Source: an uncultured Desulfovibrio sp. (GTDB lineage Bacteria; Desulfobacterota; Desulfovibrionia; Desulfovibrionales; Desulfovibrionaceae). From it: 52,613 bases of DNA. The stretch spans positions 1 to 52,613 of the forward strand of contig USBZ01000006.1 of NCBI GenBank assembly GCA_900553065.1. The letters are read 5' to 3'. The notes below the pieces were generated by a model. It ran no database searches and had not been told where the DNA came from. It worked only from the letters and a program-made list of their open reading frames with translations. This document shows, in pieces, positions 24,830 through 32,858 of the stretch. The position numbers and the translations under genes were made by a program. Position 1 is the stretch's first letter, and every line of letters begins with the position of its first letter.

Positions 24830-25189
24830 ATGACGGATATCAAGCCGGAACCGTTCGGCCGCTGTGCCGATGACCGTTGCCCGGGGCGCTGCCCCTACCG
24901 CGACGAGCAGCTTATGACGGCCGAAGGCCGTGCCGGGCTGCTTGGCTCCATACGCCCGGCGGAAGGGCAGCCGTGGCCTGCCAAGGTGGTGCATGTGACG
25001 TGCCAGCCGGAAGAAACCCGGGTGGACATTCCCCGTGTGAAGGCCAAGAACGTCGGTATTCTGTTGAAAACTCTGGGACTCCGTCAGGGAACGGCCATCG
25101 TGGCCTGCGGAGATACCCTGCTGACTCCCGATACTCCGCTGTACCCGAATCAGAACATTCTGGTCAGAAAGGTGATGAGCAGCGGGTAG
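24830..25189 (+). CDS. Cys-rich protein with beta-grasp-like C-terminus, unknown
   Basis: 119 residues. The N-terminus holds three closely spaced cysteines (GRCADDRCPGRCPYRDEQ), plus another in HVTCQPEE. Residues about 62-117 (VDIPRVKAKNVGILLKTLGL... GDTLLTPDTPLYPNQNILVRKV) resemble a ThiS/MoaD-like ubiquitin fold: short strand, helix with KTLGL, then GD and closing strands. The C-terminus is SSG rather than the GG needed for a sulfur carrier, so it may not be one. It starts 6 bases after tyrS, so it is translationally linked. I do not recognise a named family. Confidence 0.6.
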   Translation: MTDIKPEPFGRCADDRCPGRCPYRDEQLMTAEGRAGLLGSIRPAEGQPWPAKVVHVTCQPEETRVDIPRVKAKNVGILLKTLGLRQGTAIVACGDTLLTPDTPLYPNQNILVRKVMSSG

Positions 25190-25328
25190 AAAACGGGCGG
25201 AACGTCCTTGTTGCGGGGGATGGATTCTCTGTTCTTCAGAGAAGATCGCCCTTTAAAAGAGGATGCTTCCGCCGCCGGACAGCGCGGTGCATGCGCGCTG
25301 TTACGTCCTGCTTTTTACATGCGATTTT

Positions 25329-25373
25329 GTCCGCCCCGGCATGGCAGTTTTCCGTGCCCGGGCGGACTTTTTT
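25329..25373 (+). terminator. Terminator of the tyrS unit
   Basis: 25329-25336 (GTCCGCCC) pairs with 25360-25367 (GGGCGGAC), extended inward by GGCATGG with CCGTGCC, and is followed by T at 25368-25373. It lies about 140 bases past the last stop codon. Confidence 0.8.
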
Positions 25374-25754
25374 ATGCTCCTGCACCTAGCTGCGGGCGCT
25401 TCGGAACCATGCTGTTCCGGGCGTGTTTTTTTCGAAAGTGCCTGCCGCATCATCAGAAATAAACTTCTGTTCGCTACGAGGAACCCGTGAATGGTGGGAA
25501 GCACTGCGGAGCGGTCTTTCAAATCCCTTGCTTCGCATCGAAAAAAAACAGGCGCTTCATCAGGGAAAACGTAGGTCTTTCAAGAGAGTAGAGGAAAGAG
25601 ACGCGACGCTGTGACGAGCGCCCGGCCAAGGCCTCCTGAGAAAAAAGTTGTCATTTTCTGTCGAAATCAGGAATGATTCCCCCTTGACTGCCGAAAGCTC
25701 ATGCTTATCTGAATGTCGATGCGGAAAGAATGATGCATCACAGGAGAAAATGAT
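25374..25754. other. Intergenic region before the chaperone operon
   Basis: No gene recognised. Short frames here are not supported by ribosome sites. A candidate promoter is at 25684-25711: TTGACT, a 16-base spacer, TATCTG. I looked for a sigma-32 type box (CTTGAA with CCCCAT) and for a CIRCE dyad and saw neither. Confidence 0.45.
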
Positions 25755-26687
25755 ATGGGTGTGGCTTACAAGGATTATTACAAGCTGCTGGGCGTCGAGC
25801 GCTCGGCATCGAAAGACGAGATCGCCAAGGCTTACAAGAAGCTCGCCCGAAAGTATCATCCCGACCTGAACCCCGGCGATAAGAACGCCGAGGAGAAGTT
25901 CAAGGAAGTCAATGAAGCGTACGAGGTGCTCAAGGACGAGGAAAAGCGTCGGATGTACGATCAGCTCGGCCCCAACTGGAAAGACGGCCAGCAGTTCACC
26001 GGCGGTCCCGGATTTGAGAACTTCAACTTCAATTTCAATGGAACGCAGGGCGGCTTCAGCGGGGTGAACAGCGACTTTTTTGAAGCGCTGTTCGGTCACA
26101 TGGGGCGCGGAGGCTTCGGCGGACAGGCGGGAGGGGATCCTTTCGGTTCGTTCGGCGGAAGCTACGGTCGCCGGTCCCGCCGCGGTTCCGATGTGGAAGC
26201 AGAAATCGAGATTTCTCTCGAAGAGGCACGCCGTGGCGGCACCAAGCAGGTTACGCTTTCCGGCGGCGGTACTTCGAGCAATCTGCAGATCACCATTCCT
26301 GCGGGTATACGTGACGGCGGCAAGTTGCGCCTGCGCGGAAAGGGCAATCCCGGCGATCCGGCCGGAGATCTCTATCTGACCGTGCGTTATGCCAAACATC
26401 CCGTTTTCCGTGTGGACGGACTGGACGTGACATGCGATGTGACGCTGCAGCCCTGGGAAGCCGTTTTCGGAACGAAGAAGCGGGTTCCCACTCTGGACGG
26501 CGAGGTGGAAATGCACATTCCCGCCGGCAGCTCCAGCGGTCGCAGATTGCGTATTCGCGGTCGCGGACTGGGGCCGGTTGAAGGACGCGGCGATGAATAT
26601 GTTACCGTTGCCATCAGCGTTCCGAAACCGGAAGACCTGAATGACGAACAGCTGAACCACTGGAAGGCTCTTGCCGGCCGGGAATAG
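25755..26687 (+). CDS. cbpA: Curved-DNA-binding/DnaJ-like co-chaperone
   Basis: 310 residues, class B J-domain protein. The J domain occupies residues 1-70 with the HPD tripeptide at 35-37, which stimulates DnaK ATPase. A Gly/Phe-rich linker follows (about 85-150: FNFNFNGTQGGF, GRGGFGGQAGG), then two substrate-binding beta domains (about 160-300) with no zinc-finger cysteines, as in CbpA. CAGGAG precedes the start. It lies upstream of a CbpM-like gene and clpB, so it belongs to a protein-quality-control operon. Confidence 0.93.
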   Translation: MGVAYKDYYKLLGVERSASKDEIAKAYKKLARKYHPDLNPGDKNAEEKFKEVNEAYEVLKDEEKRRMYDQLGPNWKDGQQFTGGPGFENFNFNFNGTQGGFSGVNSDFFEALFGHMGRGGFGGQAGGDPFGSFGGSYGRRSRRGSDVEAEIEISLEEARRGGTKQVTLSGGGTSSNLQITIPAGIRDGGKLRLRGKGNPGDPAGDLYLTVRYAKHPVFRVDGLDVTCDVTLQPWEAVFGTKKRVPTLDGEVEMHIPAGSSSGRRLRIRGRGLGPVEGRGDEYVTVAISVPKPEDLNDEQLNHWKALAGRE

Positions 26688-26714
26688 GCTGTTTGCGTGA
26701 TTGAGAGGTGGGAT

Positions 26715-27023
26715 ATGGCGATTGAAAAAGTAACTTCGTGCTCTCCCGCAGCCTCTGCGCTTGTTGCCTGGGCCGAATTTCTGGAACAGACGGGCACGCC
26801 GGTGGAACGTGTCCGGGAACTTATGGAACTGGGCTGGCTCGAACCCGCAGGTCGGGCGACCCATGCCGTGTTCTTCCGTCGTTCCGACATCTACCGCACC
26901 AGAAAGCTTACGCGTCTTTGCGAGGATTTCGAGATGCCCTGCGTGGCAGGAACCATCATCGTGGATCTTCTTGACCGCATAGCGGAACTGGAAACCCGTC
27001 TGAGAGAGCTCGAACGCGGATAG
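26715..27023 (+). CDS. CbpM-like chaperone modulator (MerR-type helix-turn-helix)
   Basis: 102 residues with a MerR/CbpM-like start of predicted helices (VERVRELMELGWLEP, then FRRSDIYRTRKLTRLCEDFEMP) and a C-terminal coiled coil (LLDRIAELETRLRELER). CbpM proteins bind CbpA and inhibit its co-chaperone and DNA-binding action. The ATG at 26715 has GAGAGGTGG upstream and starts 27 bases after the cbpA stop; a GTG 18 bases earlier is less well placed. The neighbouring cbpA supports the assignment. Sequence similarity alone is weak. Confidence 0.75.
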   Translation: MAIEKVTSCSPAASALVAWAEFLEQTGTPVERVRELMELGWLEPAGRATHAVFFRRSDIYRTRKLTRLCEDFEMPCVAGTIIVDLLDRIAELETRLRELERG

Positions 27024-27206
27024 CGCGGGCTGCCCCGGAGTTTTGACTCCGGAAATCAACGACAAAAAAATTTACGGATTCGGTTATGCCGAACCGATTT
27101 CTGAAGTGTGGAGAGCGGAACAGCCGCAACACGTCCCGGTTTCGGAAGAGGCGGGGATAAGAGGCACGCAGCCATGCGGTTCCGCACTTTGCAGGGAGGA
27201 TTTTCT

Positions 27207-29831
27207 ATGGATATGAACAAGTTTACCATGAAGGCGCAGGAAGCTCTGGGCGAGGCCCAGAACATCGCCCTCATGCGCAATCATCAGGAAGTGGACGTCG
27301 AGCATCTTGCTCTCGCCCTCCTGCGGCAGAAGGATGGGCTGGTGCCCGGCATTCTCGGCCGCATGAACGCCAAGGTTGAGGTTGTTGCCGCGGAACTGGA
27401 ACAGGCTCTCGACAAGAAGCCTTCCGTCACCGGTTCCGGTGTGGATCAGCAGACCATTCGCATTACGCAGCGTCTGGCCCGTGCGCTGGCGCAGTCTGAA
27501 GAACTGGCCCGCCGCCTGAAGGACGAGTACATCAGCGTGGAGCATATTTTCGCGCAGCTCGTTGAAGCCGGCGGCGCCATGGGCGAAATCTGCCGCAGAA
27601 ACGGCATCGACCAGGAGAAGTTCCTGCAGGCGACCGCCGAAGTCCGCGGCGGTCAGCGTGTGACTTCCGCAAGCCCGGAAGACACGTATGAAGCTCTTTC
27701 CAAGTACGGCCGCGATCTGGTGGAGGCTGCGGGACAGGGCAAGCTTGATCCCGTCATCGGCCGCGATCAGGAAATCCGTCGTACCATCCGCATTCTGTCC
27801 CGCCGTACCAAGAACAATCCCGTTCTCATCGGCGAGGCCGGTGTCGGCAAGACGGCCATCGTGGAAGGCCTGGCTCACCGTATCGTGAAGGGCGACGTGC
27901 CCGAAGGCCTGAAGAACAAGAAGCTCATCGCTCTGGATATGGGCGCGCTCATCGCAGGCGCCAAGTACCGCGGCGAGTTTGAGGAACGCCTGAAGGCCGT
28001 GCTCAATGAAGTGCAGCGTGCGGAAGGCCGTATCATCCTGTTCATCGATGAACTGCATACCATCGTAGGCGCGGGCAAGACCGACGGCGCTATGGATGCC
28101 AGCAACCTGCTCAAGCCCATGCTGGCCCGCGGAGAGCTGCACTGCATCGGCGCGACCACCATCGACGAGTACCGCAAGTACATCGAGAAGGATCCGGCTC
28201 TGGAACGTCGTTTCCAGCCCGTGCTTGTGGACGAACCGAATACGGAAGACGCCATTTCCATTCTGCGCGGACTCAAGGAACGCTTTGAGGTGCATCACGG
28301 CGTGCGTATCAGCGATTCGGCCATCGTGGAAGCGGTGGTGCTTTCGCAGCGCTATATCTCCGACCGTCAGCTTCCTGACAAGGCCATTGATATCATTGAT
28401 GAAGCTGCGGCCATGATCCGCACTGAGATCGACTCCCTGCCTTCCGAGCTGGATGAGATCAACCGCAAGGTGATGCAGCTTGAGATCGAGCGCGAGGCGC
28501 TGCGCCGCGAAACCGACGACGCCTCCCGCGAACGTCTGCAGAAGCTGGAAAGCGAACTTGCGGATCTGCGCGGTACGCAGACGGCCCTCCGTTCCCGCTG
28601 GGAAGAGGAGAAGAAGGCCATCGACGGCGTGCGCCAGCTCAAGGAAAAGATCGAGCAGACCCGGCATCAGATTGAAGAAGCGGAACGCTCCTATGATCTG
28701 GCCAAGGCTTCTCAGCTGAAGTATGCGACGCTTCCCGAGCTGGAAAAGCAGCTCAAGGAAACGGAAGAAAAGGCCGCGGCCGTCAGCGACGGCAAGGAAA
28801 GCCGCCTGCTCCGCGAGGAAGTGGGCCCCGACGACGTGGCCGGTATTGTGGCTCGCTGGACCGGTATCCCGGTGACGAGACTTCTGCAGTCCGAACGGGA
28901 AAAGCTGCTGGAACTGCCTGCCCGTCTGCATGAACGTGTGATCGGTCAGGATGAGGCCGTGCAGGCCGTGTCCGACGCGGTGCTGAGAGCTCGTGCCGGT
29001 CTTTCCGACCCTCATCGTCCGCTCGGTTCCTTCATCTTCCTTGGTCCTACCGGCGTTGGTAAGACGGAACTGTGCAAGACGCTTGCCGAAGCGTTGTTCG
29101 ATACCGAGGACAACATGGTTCGTCTGGACATGAGCGAGTACATGGAAAAGTTCTCGGTGTCCCGCCTCATCGGTTCGCCGCCAGGATACGTGGGCTATGA
29201 GGAAGGCGGTCAGCTCACCGAGGCCGTGCGCCGCAAGCCCTACAGCGTGGTGCTGTTCGACGAGGTGGAAAAGGCCCATCCCGACGTGTTCAATACGCTG
29301 CTGCAGCTTCTGGACGACGGCCGTCTGACGGACAGTCAGGGGCGTACCGTGGACTTCCGCAACACCATCATCATCATGACCTCCAACATCGGTTCTTCGA
29401 TCATGTTGGACGGCATTGATGAGAAGGGCGAATTCAAGCCCGGCGTTCGTGACGCCGTCATGACGGAACTCAAGCGTTTCTTCCGGCCTGAATTCCTGAA
29501 CCGTGTGGATGAAACGGTCATGTTCTATCCGCTTCGCGCGGATCAGATAGGTGCCATCGTCGATCTGCAGATGAAGAGTCTGCAGAAGAGACTCGACGAG
29601 CGCAAGATCACGCTGGAGCTTTCCGACGATGCCCGCAGCTTCATTGCCGAAACGGCCTATGATCCTGCCTACGGCGCCCGTCCGCTCAAGCGCTGGATCC
29701 AGCACAATCTGGAAACGAAGCTCGCCCGGGCCGTCATCAGCGGCGAGATCCGTGACGGCTGGAAGGTGCGCGTGGTGGTCGACAGAACGGAAGACGGTGG
29801 AACTCTGAGATTCGAGAGAGTGGAAGAGTAA
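27207..29831 (+). CDS. clpB: ATP-dependent disaggregase ClpB
   Basis: 874 residues, a full-length class I Clp/Hsp100 that threads aggregated proteins through its hexamer pore together with DnaK. Order: N-terminal Clp repeats (1-145), AAA1 with Walker A GEAGVGKT (209-216), a coiled-coil M domain (about 410-530; rich in Glu/Arg/Lys), AAA2 with Walker A GPTGVGKT (about 613-620), and a C-terminal D2-small domain. Pore loop KYRGEFEERL and the GYVGYEEGG motif are intact. GGGAGGA is 7 bases before the ATG. It ends the cbpA-cbpM-clpB unit, separated by 183 bases from cbpM, so a separate promoter is possible. Confidence 0.96.
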   Translation: MDMNKFTMKAQEALGEAQNIALMRNHQEVDVEHLALALLRQKDGLVPGILGRMNAKVEVVAAELEQALDKKPSVTGSGVDQQTIRITQRLARALAQSEELARRLKDEYISVEHIFAQLVEAGGAMGEICRRNGIDQEKFLQATAEVRGGQRVTSASPEDTYEALSKYGRDLVEAAGQGKLDPVIGRDQEIRRTIRILSRRTKNNPVLIGEAGVGKTAIVEGLAHRIVKGDVPEGLKNKKLIALDMGALIAGAKYRGEFEERLKAVLNEVQRAEGRIILFIDELHTIVGAGKTDGAMDASNLLKPMLARGELHCIGATTIDEYRKYIEKDPALERRFQPVLVDEPNTEDAISILRGLKERFEVHHGVRISDSAIVEAVVLSQRYISDRQLPDKAIDIIDEAAAMIRTEIDSLPSELDEINRKVMQLEIEREALRRETDDASRERLQKLESELADLRGTQTALRSRWEEEKKAIDGVRQLKEKIEQTRHQIEEAERSYDLAKASQLKYATLPELEKQLKETEEKAAAVSDGKESRLLREEVGPDDVAGIVARWTGIPVTRLLQSEREKLLELPARLHERVIGQDEAVQAVSDAVLRARAGLSDPHRPLGSFIFLGPTGVGKTELCKTLAEALFDTEDNMVRLDMSEYMEKFSVSRLIGSPPGYVGYEEGGQLTEAVRRKPYSVVLFDEVEKAHPDVFNTLLQLLDDGRLTDSQGRTVDFRNTIIIMTSNIGSSIMLDGIDEKGEFKPGVRDAVMTELKRFFRPEFLNRVDETVMFYPLRADQIGAIVDLQMKSLQKRLDERKITLELSDDARSFIAETAYDPAYGARPLKRWIQHNLETKLARAVISGEIRDGWKVRVVVDRTEDGGTLRFERVEE

Positions 29832-29844
29832 CCGATATCGGATA

Positions 29845-29880
29845 AAGGAGGTCGCTCCGAAAGGGGCGACCTCCTTCTTT
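29845..29880 (+). terminator. Terminator of clpB
   Basis: 29845-29858 pairs with 29863-29876 (AAGGAGGTCGCTCC with its complement, one G-U) across a GAAA loop, followed by CTTT. It begins 14 bases after the clpB stop. Confidence 0.85.
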
Positions 29881-30555
29881 GTCCGGCGTACATGCTTCGA
29901 AAGCAGTCGTGCCGGACATTTTTTATTTAATGAACATCTCAGATGATGTTGTGCGGAAGGCAGGTTGTTTCCGAACGTTGAGACGAGAGGACAGGAGTCT
30001 GAGGCGCGGCATGGCCATGCCTTTTCGAACGATATTCCCGCGTGAAAGACGCTGATCGACGAAAAGGCGGATGAACACGGAGTATGTTCGATGGTGAAAG
30101 AAACTTGAAAGATGGAAAATTCATATATTTTTGATGGTTCTTTTTAGATTTGGTGGCGTTGAAACACTTTTTTATATTATTTTTTTGTGAATAATATGAC
30201 TAACAGCAGGAAATAAGGTATAATTATGGCGAATATGAAATGAAAATGTGAACTTGTGTTTTTTTAAGACATGAAAAAGAAGGGACAGTCATGTATGACT
30301 GTGTTTTGGGGTACGTGCCGGATAGGGTAATGTTCTGGTACGCCCCAGAAGCAGACGGAATAATTTTTTTGACGATAAGGGAGGCTGGAGGCGAAGATCG
30401 AATAAAAATTTTTGCAGGAAAACTATTATTTTAACGTTTCATTAACAAAATTATGTCGTTTCATTGCGAAAAGGAGTGTCAGTGTCGAGCTGTGGAAAAA
30501 GAGGGATTTTCCACGTCGGTATGGTTAAACTACTTTTTTCAAAGGAATGACTGCA
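29881..30555. other. AT-rich intergenic region upstream of the porin
   Basis: About 675 bases with no supported gene. From about 30110 to 30450 the base composition drops far below that of the neighbours. It contains a good -10 box (TATAAT near 30221), an exact dyad ACAGTCAT/ATGACTGT at 30285-30302 followed by GTTTTGGGG, and a partly paired GGGG..CCCC segment 30307-30346. It probably holds the porin promoter and possibly a small RNA. No element could be assigned firmly. Confidence 0.5.
30285..30302. promoter_or_regulatory. Exact 18-base dyad upstream of the porin
   Basis: ACAGTCAT (30285-30292) and ATGACTGT (30295-30302) are perfect complements around GT. On the plus strand it is followed by GTTTTGGGG, so it could be a weak terminator of a small transcript, or an operator for the porin gene 254 bases away. 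Confidence 0.4.
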
Positions 30556-31950
30556 ATGAAAAAGCTTGTCACACTTCTTCTCGCGGCCGGCATGACGTGC
30601 GCTGTGTCTGCTCCCGCTTCTGCTGTCGACGTCAAGATGGACGGTCAATATCTGTTTACCTTTATCTCCGGCGAACGTATCGGTTCCGGTGATAACTATG
30701 ATATGGCCGGTCAGCGTCTGCGTCTCGGCATGACGTTTACGGCCTCTGAGAATCTTTCCGGTTATCTTCAGCTTCAGGCAGGCATCAGTCAGAATGCGAA
30801 CAACGGGTATGATTGGGGTACGGATGACACCGGTCGTAATTCCTATCTGGCTGTACGTCAGTCGTACATTGACTGGATGATTCCTCAGACGACCATTAAA
30901 GTCCGCATGGGTAAGCATCTGTTTGGTCTGCCGGAAGATGCCTTCGGAAAGAACGCCATCATGCATCCGGGCTGGGCTGGTCGTGATGGTATCGTATTGA
31001 CTTCGCCTGTCACGGACTGGCTTGGTCTTACGGCATTCTGGAATCGCGGCGCCTATGATAACGGTGAAGACGATATCTTCAACAATGACACTGTTCATGC
31101 CGGGAAAACCGACTTCTTCGGACTGGCTGCCGACATGAAGTTCGATGGATTCTCTTTCACTCCGTACGTGATGTACGGGGCGGTGGACAGAGGCGCGGAT
31201 GTCAAGGCCTCTACGGATGCCAGTGCTGCGATCGTTTCCGGAAAACCCGCGACGCTTTCTGCAGACGGCAACGCCTACTGGTTCGGCGCTACCGCCGCCA
31301 TGACGTACTTTGATCCCTTTGTGCTGAAGATATCCGGAGCTTACGGTCTGACCAGCTATGAAGGTTCGGCATTCATGTCGCAGGATGACAAGGTCGTCGG
31401 CGAAATGAACATGAATGACCGTTCCGGCTGGTATGTGCAGGCCAAGGCATCCTATAAGACTGCCTATGGTACTCCCGTTCTCGGCGCATGGTACGGATCC
31501 GGTGACGACAGCGACTCCCAGTATGCGCGTCAGGGCTGGATTCCTACCAATAACGGACGTTTTCATCCTACCGTCGGCTTTACTGCCGGTGAATATGGTC
31601 TGTACGATCCTACGGTTCGCCATAATATCGCCGGTACCTGGGGTGTTCAGATCGGACTTGAGGACGTGTCCTTCCTTGAAGATCTGACGCATGACTTTAC
31701 CGTGACCATGTTCAAGGGTACCAACAGCGACAAGTGGTCGTCGAATATGGCTATGAGCGACTACTACATGACCAATTCTGATACTGCTGTTGAATTCAAT
31801 ATATCCAATACTTATCAGATCTACAAGAATCTTGCGGCAAATCTTGAACTCGCCTACATCATCAACGACTTCGACAAGGATGATCACAGCGGCGTCAAGA
31901 TGGATAAGGATGGCTGGGATGTTGCGCTCAGCTTTGCCTACAAGTTCTAA
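30556..31950 (+). CDS. Outer-membrane homotrimeric-type porin
   Basis: 464 residues with a signal peptide (about 1-23, MKKLVTLLLAAGMTCAVSAPASA). The mature part is a series of alternating-hydrophobicity strands with aromatic girdles and ends in phenylalanine (ALSFAYKF), as in beta-barrel proteins recognised by BAM. The type matches the large porins common in Desulfovibrio outer membranes. It lets small solutes diffuse into the periplasm. The ATG at 30556 has AAAGGA at 9 bases; an ATG at 30547 would be too close to it. Strong expression is likely given the long upstream region and the terminator. Confidence 0.85.
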   Translation: MKKLVTLLLAAGMTCAVSAPASAVDVKMDGQYLFTFISGERIGSGDNYDMAGQRLRLGMTFTASENLSGYLQLQAGISQNANNGYDWGTDDTGRNSYLAVRQSYIDWMIPQTTIKVRMGKHLFGLPEDAFGKNAIMHPGWAGRDGIVLTSPVTDWLGLTAFWNRGAYDNGEDDIFNNDTVHAGKTDFFGLAADMKFDGFSFTPYVMYGAVDRGADVKASTDASAAIVSGKPATLSADGNAYWFGATAAMTYFDPFVLKISGAYGLTSYEGSAFMSQDDKVVGEMNMNDRSGWYVQAKASYKTAYGTPVLGAWYGSGDDSDSQYARQGWIPTNNGRFHPTVGFTAGEYGLYDPTVRHNIAGTWGVQIGLEDVSFLEDLTHDFTVTMFKGTNSDKWSSNMAMSDYYMTNSDTAVEFNISNTYQIYKNLAANLELAYIINDFDKDDHSGVKMDKDGWDVALSFAYKF

Positions 31951-32020
31951 TTCGGAGCGGAACGGTTTTATTGACCGTCTACTCTAAAGAAGGCTCAGGC
32001 GCAACTTAGCATCATGAAAG

Positions 32021-32057
32021 AAAACGGGAGAGGTTGGAAAAGGCCTTTCCCGTTTTT
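32021..32057 (+). terminator. Terminator of the porin gene
   Basis: AAAACGGGA (32021-32029) pairs with TCCCGTTTT (32048-32056), followed by further T. It lies 70 bases after the porin stop and 50 bases before the response-regulator start. Confidence 0.8.
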
Positions 32058-32106
32058 TTATCATGCATTGTGCGACGATATGATCAGTGGAAGAGGTACC
32101 AGCTGT

Positions 32107-32832
32107 ATGGAATCATTGCATTCAGGAATAGGGCTTCGCCTGCTTATCGTGACTGAGGATGAGCCTCTTGCACAGGCGTTGTATGATTATCTTACGCCGC
32201 TGGGATATAATCTGGATCGGGCATCAAGCGGCATGACGGGGTGGAGCCGCGGCTCTTCCGGATCCTATGAGGTACTTCTTCTGGACATGGTCCTGTCCGG
32301 AATGGACGGTCTTACGCTGTGTCGTCGGCTTCGTGAAGAAGTCGGACTGGAGAGTCCGGTACTCATGTTCATGGCCGGAGAGTCGCTGGAAACGCGGGTG
32401 CTGTGCCTCAACTGGGGCGCGGACGGATTCATCAGCAAGTCCGCCGATATGCGCGAAGTGGAAGCCATGATTCGCGCCGTGGCGCGGCGTTTTCGCGCAC
32501 AGCACGCCCCGCACAGACTGACTTGGGCGGGATTGGAGCTTGATCCGCAGACGCATACGGCCACCTGCGAAGGGGTCCCTTTACAGCTGCGTCCCACGGC
32601 CTTTACCATTCTGGCAAGACTGATGCGGCAGGCTCCCGGCATCGTGACGAAGAAGGATCTGGAATATGAAATTTATGGGGAATTTCCTCCCGACAGCGAC
32701 TCGCTGCGCACGCATATCCATTCTCTGCGCAAGGCGCTGCAGAAGGTCGGACGACCGATCCTGAGAACCGTCACGCACGTAGGATTTCGCCTGGATCCCT
32801 GGAATCCTGCTGAAAAGGGGGCCTCGGCCTGA
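32107..32832 (+). CDS. OmpR-family response regulator (orphan)
   Basis: 241 residues. The receiver domain (about 11-125) keeps the acidic pocket (E17, D18), the phosphoacceptor D60 (VLLLDMVLSGMDG) and K111 (GFISKSAD). The C-terminal winged helix (about 145-235) shows LRTHIHSLRKALQKV. It probably binds DNA when phosphorylated by a sensor kinase, but no kinase gene is adjacent. The chosen ATG at 32107 has GAAGAGG about 10 bases upstream; a start nine codons earlier is possible. It lies directly after the porin, whose expression it could control (inference). Confidence 0.85.
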   Translation: MESLHSGIGLRLLIVTEDEPLAQALYDYLTPLGYNLDRASSGMTGWSRGSSGSYEVLLLDMVLSGMDGLTLCRRLREEVGLESPVLMFMAGESLETRVLCLNWGADGFISKSADMREVEAMIRAVARRFRAQHAPHRLTWAGLELDPQTHTATCEGVPLQLRPTAFTILARLMRQAPGIVTKKDLEYEIYGEFPPDSDSLRTHIHSLRKALQKVGRPILRTVTHVGFRLDPWNPAEKGASA

Positions 32833-32858
32833 GGCGGATGCCGTCAGGCCGAAGGCGT

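Noticed and set aside
25684..25754. Sigma-32 or CIRCE heat-shock control of the chaperone operon
   Set aside because: The required CCCCAT -10 or the 9-9-9 inverted repeat is not present; only a sigma-70-like promoter was seen.
27084..29705. 873-codon minus-strand frame opposite clpB
   Set aside because: ClpB on the plus strand has all motifs; the opposite frame is an antisense artefact of high G+C.
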